From Deltaproteobacteria bacterium (GTDB lineage Bacteria > Desulfobacterota_B > Binatia > Bin18), in the NCBI GenBank assembly GCA_012271025.1, contig JAAXHF010000669.1:1-20865 (forward strand): 20,865 bases of DNA, given 5' to 3'. This document shows, in pieces, positions 7,129 to 12,970 of the stretch. Position numbers and translations under genes: made by a program. The notes under the pieces are model-generated. The model was given only the letters and a program-made list of their open reading frames with translations. It made no database searches and had not been told where the DNA came from. Position 1 is the first letter of the stretch; the number at the start of each line of letters is the position of its first letter.

Positions 7129-7416
7129 ATGACGCGAGTAAAGACACATCCCGGTCGGGTACTGCGGGCGGAACTGGCAGCACGGGGCATGAGCGCAAAC
7201 CGGCTTGCACTCGCCATCCGCGTCCCGGCAAACCGAATTACCGCCATCCTGCGGGGCGAACGGGCGGTCACGGCCGAGACTGCCGTGCGCCTCGGCCGCT
7301 ACCTTGGAACCGGCCCGGCATTCTGGATGAACCTGCAAAGCGGGTACGACATCTCGGTCGTGGAGAGCGTAAAAGGACGCGTGATCGAAGACGAGGTACC
7401 GGCTGCGGTTTCGTGA
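7129..7416 (+). CDS. higA: HigA-family antitoxin (XRE helix-turn-helix), no partner toxin
   Basis: A 95-residue protein starting MTRVKTHPGRVL, with a helix-turn-helix at about residues 20-60 (MSANRLALAIRVPANRITAILRGERAVTAETAVRLGRYLG) and the family ending FWMNLQSGYDISVVE. This is the standard HigA/VapI antitoxin architecture and length. I chose the ATG at 7129 because GGAGG sits 8 bases upstream. The frame is open back to 7075, so an 18-residue N-terminal extension beginning with VapC-derived residues is possible. HigB normally precedes higA, but the upstream sequence is a VapBC remnant, so this appears to be an orphan antitoxin. It may still repress its own promoter or neutralise a toxin elsewhere. 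Confidence 0.85.
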   Translation: MTRVKTHPGRVLRAELAARGMSANRLALAIRVPANRITAILRGERAVTAETAVRLGRYLGTGPAFWMNLQSGYDISVVESVKGRVIEDEVPAAVS

Positions 7417-7436
7417 CGCTGCTGCTACGGGAGTGA

Positions 7437-7558
7437 TGACGATGAGGGCGCAGTCCCTTCGCCTGGGCGAACGTAACCATGTCAAGAAGCCATTGCTTGA
7501 GCAGAGGCACGGCCTGGGCTGGGAGATCTTCGGGCAGAGGAATGCTGTCGGCGGCTGA
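7437..7558 (-). other. Coding-like fragment of unrecognised origin
   Basis: On the minus strand one frame reads as plausible protein: SIPLPEDLPAQAVPLLKQWLLDMVTFAQAKG, with an amphipathic helix pattern unlike random GC-rich translation. It lies immediately downstream of the truncated monooxygenase end and has no start or clear end. It may be a remnant of a gene that once followed the monooxygenase. I do not recognise the family and the call is weak. Confidence 0.2.
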
Positions 7559-7672
7559 CTCGCTCAGCGGCCGACGTAATCCTCGAACTTGGGCGTCTTG
7601 CTCTCCTGCCACAGGTCAACCAGCCGCTTGGGGATGAGCGTCGTCACCCGGTCGCGTGAGCCCCGAAACCAG
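7559..7672. repeat. Left copy of 114-bp direct repeat flanking the island
   Basis: Matches 12857-12970 without gaps, with four substitutions in 114 positions. It starts five bases beyond the monooxygenase stop codon and extends 36 codons into the gene. Similarity ends abruptly on both sides. The four differences are all at third codon positions (Lys, Asp, Val, Ser codons). The two copies are in the same orientation and bracket the restriction-modification and MazEF genes, so they can be read as the two junctions of an integrated element. Confidence 0.85.
7564..7672 (-). pseudogene. Displaced 3' end of the flavin monooxygenase gene
   Basis: Translating the minus strand gives the last 36 residues of the monooxygenase encoded at 12862-14691, ending KTPKFEDYVGR and the TGA at 7566-7564, with no amino acid change. 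There is no start and no upstream coding sequence: beyond 7672 comes the promoter region of the island. It is therefore a gene fragment, but one whose differences from the intact copy are purely synonymous. Confidence 0.85.
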
Positions 7673-7691
7673 CGATGATTTCTGCAACACT

Positions 7692-7764
7692 GTACGTTTT
7701 AGGCAGCTTTCAAGGTCATTACGTAGCTATCAGGGAGATTGGCATAGAGTACGGCGTTTTAAGG
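7692..7764. promoter_or_regulatory. Pair of similar motifs upstream of the island promoter, possible operators
   Basis: GTACGTTTTAGG (7692-7703) and GTACGGCGTTTTAAGG (7749-7764) share GTACG and TTTTA/AGG. Further TACGT cores occur at about 7719 and inside the promoter spacer at about 7780. Such repeated half sites suit a ribbon-helix-helix dimer binding its own control region, but binding is inferred only from position and repetition. Confidence 0.3.
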
Positions 7765-7771
7765 ACAATTA

Positions 7772-7800
7772 TTGACTTTTACGTACAAGAACGTCATAAT
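7772..7800 (+). promoter_or_regulatory. Strong sigma-70-type promoter of the RHH-methyltransferase operon
   Basis: TTGACT (7772-7777) and CATAAT (7795-7800) are separated by exactly 17 bases, close to consensus in a genome where such AT-rich boxes are rare. Transcription would start near 7807, about 20 bases before the ATG of the small regulator. The spacer contains two ACGT cores and the -35/-10 edges show partial symmetry (ATTGAC ... GTCATAAT), so a repressor bound here would block RNA polymerase. Confidence 0.7.
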
Positions 7801-7825
7801 GAGGTTGCCGAGGGAAGGCACCCCC

Positions 7826-8020
7826 ATGAGTCAAAAACGTGCTAAGATAACGGTTCTACTGGATCGCGAGGAGTTTGAGCGCTTCGACGCCTACTGTGAA
7901 CAGGAAGGCTTCAAAAAGAGCACCTTGATCGCTCGCTTGATTCGTAACTACCTAAACGAGACCCAGTTTAATCTCCCACCTCCAGCTTCTCTCTATAAGA
8001 ATCCTGACGAGGGGCGATGA
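7826..8020 (+). CDS. Small ribbon-helix-helix (CopG/Arc-type) regulator of the R-M operon
   Basis: A 64-residue protein. Residues 6-12 (AKITVLL) form the basic beta strand of a ribbon-helix-helix fold, followed by helix A (DREEFERFDAYCEQEG) and helix B (KKSTLIARLIRNYLNE). The last ~18 residues are a Pro-rich tail. ATG 7826 is preceded by GAGGGAAGG. An earlier in-frame TTG at 7772 is the promoter -35 box and cannot be used. The stop overlaps the first methyltransferase start (ATGATGA), so the proteins are coupled. By position it should autoregulate the operon, the job that control (C) proteins, normally helix-turn-helix, perform in other restriction-modification systems. An antitoxin or excision-factor role is a less likely alternative. 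Confidence 0.78.
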   Translation: MSQKRAKITVLLDREEFERFDAYCEQEGFKKSTLIARLIRNYLNETQFNLPPPASLYKNPDEGR

Positions 8021-9183
8021 TGAAATCGGATACGTCTCTCTCAGAGAAATTGTGGGAAGCGCTCAACCAGTTCAAGCGTATTGACTGGACCTTCGCAGAT
8101 GCCAAGACAAACACGGGACTGCATGGAATCCATCCATATCCGGCGAAGTTCGTCCCACAGATTCCTCAGCACCTGCTTGAGTTATTTCATCCAGTGGTTC
8201 GAGCACCAGTACTTGATCCGTTTTGTGGGTCCGGGACAACACTCGTCGAATGCCAAGCGCTGGGGATCCCCTCGTTCGGGATTGACCTGAATCCTGTCGC
8301 TGTCTTGGTCTCGAAGGTAAAGACTGATCCTCCAGACCGGGAGATCGTTACTGCCGCCACCCAGATAGCAGAAACGGCCTCTGCTATCACTGGTGACGCG
8401 CTCCCTGATATCCCACGTCTGGACCATTGGTTTACCTCCGGGGCTGCGACGGCTCTAACCAAACTGATCCGTGTCCTGGCGGAGCTTTCTGATGGTCGGG
8501 TTCAAAACGCCTTGCTTGTCGCATTATCTCGGATCATTGTTCGAGTGTCGCGCCAGGATAGCGACACTCGTTATGCTGCGGTTGACCGCACTGTCGAAGA
8601 AGCTGATGTATATGCGTTATTCCTTGAATCTGCACGGATTCTTGACAACACCTTCCGGACGGCGCATGGGAACCTGTTCCGTCAGACGGCAGTGAGCGGC
8701 GTTCTTACTAAGGACATTCTGGCCGTTGAGCCTAATGACTTGCCACACAGGTTCGGGCTCATCATCACATCTCCACCCTATCCGAACGCCTATGAATACT
8801 GGCTTTACCACAAGTACCGCATGTATTGGTTAGGAGAAGATCCGATAGCAGTTCGGAAGGCCGAGATTGGAGCGCGTCCTCACTATTTCAAGCGAGATCC
8901 AGCTACTGCGGATGACTTTCGCAAACAGATGGCTCGGTGCTTTGGGCTCTTCCGAAAGATAACACTCCCTTCTTCTCTCATCTGCATGGTTGTCGGTAGG
9001 TCTATCATCAGGGGCGAAGTTATTGACAATGGAGCGCTTGTCCGTACGGCGGCAGACGAGCATGGTTTTCAACATCTTGCATCGGCAACGCGTAAGATTC
9101 CTAGCACCCGTAAGGCATTCAATCCTGCACACGGAACTATTAGCACCGAAACGCTCTTGGTCTTCTTGCGGAAGGAACTATGA
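8017..9183 (+). CDS. SPPY-type DNA methyltransferase 1 (N4-cytosine or N6-adenine)
   Basis: A 388-residue SAM-dependent DNA methyltransferase. A motif X-like HGIHPYPAKFVPQ (residues 36-48) is followed by motif I DPFCGSGTT (67-75), motif II IDLNP (89-93), a ~150-residue middle part with SRQDSDTRYAAVDR (168-181), and the catalytic motif IV TSPPYPNAYEYW (241-252). Motifs V-VIII follow (CMVVGRS ... ETLLVFLRKEL). This is a motif I-before-IV order with a large central segment likely to hold target recognition. SPPY is commonest among N4-cytosine enzymes but does not exclude N6-adenine. Two adjacent ATGs (8017, 8020) are possible starts behind GAGGGGCG. The product should protect one strand of the site recognised by the convergent nuclease. 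All catalytic motifs look intact. Confidence 0.9.
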   Translation: MMKSDTSLSEKLWEALNQFKRIDWTFADAKTNTGLHGIHPYPAKFVPQIPQHLLELFHPVVRAPVLDPFCGSGTTLVECQALGIPSFGIDLNPVAVLVSKVKTDPPDREIVTAATQIAETASAITGDALPDIPRLDHWFTSGAATALTKLIRVLAELSDGRVQNALLVALSRIIVRVSRQDSDTRYAAVDRTVEEADVYALFLESARILDNTFRTAHGNLFRQTAVSGVLTKDILAVEPNDLPHRFGLIITSPPYPNAYEYWLYHKYRMYWLGEDPIAVRKAEIGARPHYFKRDPATADDFRKQMARCFGLFRKITLPSSLICMVVGRSIIRGEVIDNGALVRTAADEHGFQHLASATRKIPSTRKAFNPAHGTISTETLLVFLRKEL

Positions 9184-10766
9184 CCGTTCTAAGCATGAGA
9201 TTTCATCAATACAAATACTTCCCGTATGAACGTCATCTCGCGGAGTTAGAGGTAAAGAGATTGCTAGGGGTCGCGCCCAGCGAAGTCGATGGCTCACTGC
9301 AGGCGCAGACACTGAATGGCGTCGACGTCCATACACTGCAACGATTCACATACTTTCAGGACATCGTTGTTGCAGACGGAGCCACAGTGGTTCCTCAGCA
9401 AGCTCGGCTTGAGGCTAGCGCTACTAAACACGGCGACCCTCGCCGACTACGTCGACAGAGTACGCGGTACTCTGCACACGGGCTGCACGAGTACCGTGGA
9501 AAATTTAATCCGCAAATTGTCCGGGCCATGATAAACCTTTTTGAGCTGGAGGCTGGCGATCGTATCTGGGACCCCTTCTGTGGTAGTGGTACTGTGCTCC
9601 TTGAAGCGCTGCACCAGGGCTTGAGCGCCGTTGGTGTGGATTTGAACCCACTTGCTGTTGCTATCACGAATGCGAAACTTGCGGCTGTAAGGGCTCGTCC
9701 CGACACCCTGAAGCACGCGGCCGACATGATAGCGGAACGAATTCAAACTCGTTCAATGTGGCTGACAGGGGAGTCTCCGGATGATGAGGAAATCAAAGAG
9801 TCTCTGGGGAGGAATTGGCTAGAGCAATTCCGATGCTCAGACTATCTTGTGCGCTGGTTCCCGATCCCGGTTCTCGCGCAGTTTGTGGTCATCTTGGACG
9901 CAATCAATGAAGTGGCGCCTACCTCCCTTCGTAACGTGTTTCGCATCATCCTCAGCGATATTGCACGGGACGTTTCCTGGCAAGACCCAGGCGATCTGCG
10001 CATCCGCCGTCGGAGGGACCCGGCGCCGAGCTATCCAGCAATACAGGCTTTCCTCGCAACCTTGCAGGCTCGCGTAGACGCAGTGACAGCGGCCCGCGAA
10101 CATCTGCCTTCTCATAAAGGATGGCAACGAGCGTTCGAGGGGGATAGCAGTGACATTCAGACCTTGAAGCGAAGTGCGCGCAAGTTTCTTGACGAGGGGG
10201 TAGACTGCGTGCTCAGCAGTCCACCTTACGCCACAGCCCTGCCTTATATCGATACTCAACGACTAAGTATCGCACTCTTCGGTCTGGCTACTGCCCAGGA
10301 GATCCATCAACTAGATTCGGCTCTCATAGGCAGCAGGGAAGTTTCGACGCGAGAGAGACGTGCTCTTGAGGAATCCATCAACGACAATCAAGCCCATGTC
10401 GTGTGCGACGTATGGAGGCTCTGCAAGATGTTGAAGGACGCATATGCCCCAGGCAATGACGGCTTCCGGCGTCAGAATATGCCAGCGGTCGTCTATCGCT
10501 ACTTCTCTGGAATGACTCGGGCTATGGAAGTGGCCAAGTGGCATCTAAGGAAAGGCGGTTGGCTGGCCTTTATCGTTGGTCCTAATCGAACATCGTTAGG
10601 TGGTGAGGAGTTCTTAATCGACACCCCAACTTTGCTTGCCGCGACTGGCGAACACATCGGACTAAAACTGATAGAGATGCACGAACTGAATACATATAGG
10701 CGCTACGACATTCATAGCCACAACTCTATACGTGAAGAACAGCTTCTCGTTATGCGGCGACCATAG
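9180..10766 (+). CDS. SPPY-type DNA methyltransferase 2, paralogue of the first
   Basis: A 528-residue methyltransferase whose ATG overlaps the stop of the first (ATGA). It has the same order of motifs: HGLHEYRGKFNPQ (residues 100-112), motif I DPFCGSGTVLLE (131-142), VDLNP (153-157), SWQDPGDLRIRRRRDP (266-281, the counterpart of SRQDSDTRYAAVDR in the first enzyme), and motif IV SSPPYATALPYID (346-358). It differs by a ~65-residue N-terminal extension and a longer region after motif IV. The pair therefore look like ancient tandem paralogues that diverged in recognition. Two methyltransferases are the usual solution for asymmetric recognition sites, where each strand needs its own enzyme. An ATG at 9195 is an alternative start. 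The gene ends 72 bases before the convergent nuclease stop. Confidence 0.9.
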   Translation: MTVLSMRFHQYKYFPYERHLAELEVKRLLGVAPSEVDGSLQAQTLNGVDVHTLQRFTYFQDIVVADGATVVPQQARLEASATKHGDPRRLRRQSTRYSAHGLHEYRGKFNPQIVRAMINLFELEAGDRIWDPFCGSGTVLLEALHQGLSAVGVDLNPLAVAITNAKLAAVRARPDTLKHAADMIAERIQTRSMWLTGESPDDEEIKESLGRNWLEQFRCSDYLVRWFPIPVLAQFVVILDAINEVAPTSLRNVFRIILSDIARDVSWQDPGDLRIRRRRDPAPSYPAIQAFLATLQARVDAVTAAREHLPSHKGWQRAFEGDSSDIQTLKRSARKFLDEGVDCVLSSPPYATALPYIDTQRLSIALFGLATAQEIHQLDSALIGSREVSTRERRALEESINDNQAHVVCDVWRLCKMLKDAYAPGNDGFRRQNMPAVVYRYFSGMTRAMEVAKWHLRKGGWLAFIVGPNRTSLGGEEFLIDTPTLLAATGEHIGLKLIEMHELNTYRRYDIHSHNSIREEQLLVMRRP

Positions 10767-10838
10767 GATTTCGCGCGCAGATGCGAGAGATGTCGGATTC
10801 TTCCAGGGGCTCATGAGGTGATGTGAACCGAATAGAAG

Positions 10839-12083
10839 TCATGGGCCATACCCATAGCGGTGCTGCGGTCGCTTGTATCGTAGATACCGGACGTAGTCGT
10901 TGTACTCCGGATCGTGTCTGGTTAGCAGCTGAACCAAAAATGTGTGGTTCCCGCCAGCAGGGAGACGTTCAAGCACAACCAAGGAGTCTGTACGGAAGCC
11001 GCTAGGTGTCGCATCGACCAAAGTCGCTCGCGGGCCGATTCTCAATCGGTGCTCTGCCGCATGTCCGGGTCGTTGTTGGCGGTGCCAGAGAACGATGTCG
11101 ACTTCGACGCCCGAGCTAGAAGTCGAAGATGATCGAAGAACTCCCTTGCTGGCCCATTCGAGTCGCTTGCGTTGGCGGACGACGGAACTATATTCGTCCG
11201 GCCATCCCCAAAAGGTCGGCATGGCATTGCGCGCGGTCTTCCCTATATCCCATTCGGCGGTGCCAGGTGTGTTGCCTCGAAGCTTGTTCACATCGTTCTG
11301 GGTCAACGTGCGGACATAGAACTGTTCTGTCGGATGGGCGACAGTCTGATCTGGTTCCCTTGCTAGGATGAGAGGTTCGGAACTGGTCCTAGTTTTGTCC
11401 ACTTCGCCGAAACTTATTTCCAGCTGCGGAAGGCTGAATGAAGGAAGAGGAGGGGGAGGTGCCTCTGGTCGCTGACGACGCTGGCCGCGGCGGGCAGCGT
11501 CTCTGCTGCCTTGCAAGCGTCTCTGATCTAACTCTCGCTCAGTCGAGAGATATTTGTCTCGAAGTAGATCGCGGATTCGTTCGTCCGTTCTGATCTGCTC
11601 GCAGAAGGGCGAAGTAAGCAGCCCTTCTACTTGTTGGACGACCGAATTGTACACTATCATGTCCGCCGGCTGCAGAGCCGGCTGCAACCTTAGAGCCAGA
11701 TTCCCTTCGATGTTCTGGAAAAGGCCGCCACCAGTGAGGTTTGACGATCCCACAAGAAGAGCAGCATCGGATGGCGGCGAATCGCCACTATCGAACAGGT
11801 AGACCTTTGGGTGGAACGTCTGGCGGTGATGCTTATGGTAGACAAAGACCCGACGTGAGAACGTGCGAAGAAGCGCGAGCGCTTCGGCACTCGTTCCGCG
11901 ACCGGCCATCCCAACCACCACATCGACGTTACGCAGTTGCTCCGCTAGTGCCGAATAGAGAAGACCGACTTCAGATCGACGCGCCCACGCGACGATAATG
12001 AACCCATTGCAGAGATCGAACTGCATTGGTACTTCACGCAGAAAGTCAAGGGCTGGGCTACTTGGCCCAAGAATGAATGGCAT
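10839..12083 (-). CDS. PLD-superfamily (HKD) nuclease, probable restriction endonuclease (BfiI/NgoFVII style)
   Basis: A 414-residue protein with a single HKD motif: H91, K93 and D98 in HPKVYLFD, followed by GSSNLTGG (112-119) and NIEGNLAL (residues 124-131), whose Glu is a further conserved position. The usual six residues between the Asp and GSxN are expanded to thirteen. One HKD motif per chain implies a dimer sharing one active site and metal-independent cleavage, as known for BfiI. A basic, Pro-rich linker (about 195-215) leads to a C-terminal domain (about 253-414; VRTLTQNDVNKLRG, TAEWDIG, MPTFWGWPDEY) that I take as the DNA-recognition part. Placement beside two methyltransferases makes restriction the likely function; other PLD nucleases or a defence effector remain possible. 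No strong ribosome site precedes the ATG at 12083. Confidence 0.75.
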   Translation of the reverse strand: MPFILGPSSPALDFLREVPMQFDLCNGFIIVAWARRSEVGLLYSALAEQLRNVDVVVGMAGRGTSAEALALLRTFSRRVFVYHKHHRQTFHPKVYLFDSGDSPPSDAALLVGSSNLTGGGLFQNIEGNLALRLQPALQPADMIVYNSVVQQVEGLLTSPFCEQIRTDERIRDLLRDKYLSTERELDQRRLQGSRDAARRGQRRQRPEAPPPPLPSFSLPQLEISFGEVDKTRTSSEPLILAREPDQTVAHPTEQFYVRTLTQNDVNKLRGNTPGTAEWDIGKTARNAMPTFWGWPDEYSSVVRQRKRLEWASKGVLRSSSTSSSGVEVDIVLWHRQQRPGHAAEHRLRIGPRATLVDATPSGFRTDSLVVLERLPAGGNHTFLVQLLTRHDPEYNDYVRYLRYKRPQHRYGYGP

Positions 12084-12239
12084 CAGTTTCTCGCTAGAGC
12101 CTGTTAGGAACTTCTGAAAATCTTCTGGTTTTATTCAAGTTTTTCACGGACTGCCACAAAGTAGCCGCTGCGGCAGAGCCTGTCAGTAAGCGATTTCTCC
12201 GAGGCAAGTGAATCGTAGTAAAAAAGCGGATAACACTTC

Positions 12240-12566
12240 CTAGTCTGCGAACATCTCCCGTAACACGCTCAAAGCCTTGGACAAGGTCACAGGAGTCAAG
12301 CGCCCAAGACGGCGGACAAGTCGTCTGCGGTCTACAGCCCGGAGTTGGTCCAGCACGATGAAACCGGCAGTCTTCTGGAACCGGCAGACGATACGGAAGG
12401 GGTAGGGATGACCGCCAGTCGTCATGGGTGCGACCAGAAAAGTGCTCAAGGAGGTGTTCAGTTCATCCGGCGAGACAACTGCGCATGGTCGCATCTTTCT
12501 GATCTCTTGGCCCCGAGTTGGATCGAGCGCCACTAGGTAGACATCGCCGCGCCGAGGAGCGCTCAT
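12240..12566 (-). CDS. mazF: MazF-family endoribonuclease toxin
   Basis: A 108-residue MazF/PemK-type toxin: RRGDVYLVALDPTRGQEIRKMRPCAVVS holds the conserved beta-strand start with the catalytic Arg region, followed by VAPMTTG and GFIVLDQLRAVDRRRLVRRLGRL, which match the family's typical central and C-terminal parts. The ATG at 12566 lies two bases after the mazE stop, the normal antitoxin-first arrangement. An upstream in-frame GTG at 12578 would overlap mazE and add four residues. It cleaves mRNA when unopposed by MazE. The 156 bases between its stop and the HKD nuclease hold no gene that I can support, though the stretch is AT-richer and may carry the nuclease promoter. Confidence 0.93.
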   Translation of the reverse strand: MSAPRRGDVYLVALDPTRGQEIRKMRPCAVVSPDELNTSLSTFLVAPMTTGGHPYPFRIVCRFQKTAGFIVLDQLRAVDRRRLVRRLGRLTPVTLSKALSVLREMFAD

Positions 12567-12568
12567 TC

Positions 12569-12814
12569 TCACTCCCACTCAGATTCATCGAAGTCGGATG
12601 GACCCGGTTCGTCAAGCAGGCCGTCTTCTCCCCTGGCCCGAAGCTTTTGTGCGGCTTTCTCCCAGCCGGCTCGTGGTCTTGAAGCTCCTTCGATGAGGAG
12701 ACCTGACTCGACAACGCGGAGCTGAACCTCGTCCTCTAAGCCCGCCTCCTCAATAAGGGGCTTTGGGATGCAGACCCCCAAAGACTTCCCGATCCGTACG
12801 ATCTTGGTCTTCAT
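12569..12814 (-). CDS. mazE: MazE-family antitoxin (AbrB/SpoVT swapped-hairpin)
   Basis: An 81-residue protein with an N-terminal AbrB-like DNA-binding domain (MKTKIVRIGKSLGVCIPKPLIEEAGLEDEVQLRVVESGLLI in two strands and a short helix, residues 1-41) and an acidic C-terminal tail (EPGPSDFDESEWE) of the kind that wraps MazF and blocks its active site. It would bind the operator upstream of its own gene, in the 47 bases between 12814 and the monooxygenase stop. It lies at the edge of the island next to the right repeat. Confidence 0.92.
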   Translation of the reverse strand: MKTKIVRIGKSLGVCIPKPLIEEAGLEDEVQLRVVESGLLIEGASRPRAGWEKAAQKLRARGEDGLLDEPGPSDFDESEWE

Positions 12815-12856
12815 GGCCCTTTACGCTCTCCAGGGGGATGAATGCACGGGCTACGG

Positions 12857-12970
12857 CTCGCTCAGCGGCCGACGTAATCCTCGAACTTGGGCGTTTTGCT
12901 CTCCTGCCACAGATCGACCAGCCGCTTGGGGATGAGCGTCGTCACCCGGTCGCGCGAGCCCCGAAACCAG
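12857..12970. repeat. Right copy of 114-bp direct repeat (3' end of the intact monooxygenase gene)
   Basis: Ungapped partner of 7559-7672 at a distance of 5,298 bases. It consists of the final 36 codons, the stop and five following bases of the intact monooxygenase. Similarity stops sharply at 12971, inside the codon after Trp, which marks the crossover point if the island integrated here. Confidence 0.85.

Larger units (their letters stand above)
7559..12970. mobile_element. Putative integrated restriction-modification island bounded by direct repeats
   Basis: Between the 114-bp repeats lie a ribbon-helix-helix regulator, two DNA methyltransferases, an HKD nuclease and MazEF, all typical cargo of mobile defence islands. 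The DNA inside, above all the methyltransferase genes, is visibly less GC-rich than the genes on both sides. The full monooxygenase gene at one end and its displaced last 36 codons at the other end fit integration into a gene 3' end with replacement of that end by element DNA. No integrase or transposase is visible, so the element is either degraded or moved by an enzyme in trans. The alternative is a deletion or insertion between two tandem monooxygenase paralogues. Confidence 0.5.

Noticed and set aside
7772..7825. TTG start adding 18 residues to the RHH regulator
   Set aside because: The TTG is the -35 box of the promoter, so the segment lies upstream of or at the transcription start. ATG 7826 has its own ribosome site.
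12097..12187. Two GAGCCTGT motifs (12097 and 12176) as ends of an insertion sequence
   Set aside because: They are direct and not inverted, only about 80 bases apart, enclose no transposase, and I see no target duplication.
7559..12970. Recent simple duplication of the monooxygenase 3' end
   Set aside because: A fresh copy would be identical and a decaying one would collect changes at all codon positions. Four changes, all synonymous, point to two copies that were each under selection in a complete gene.
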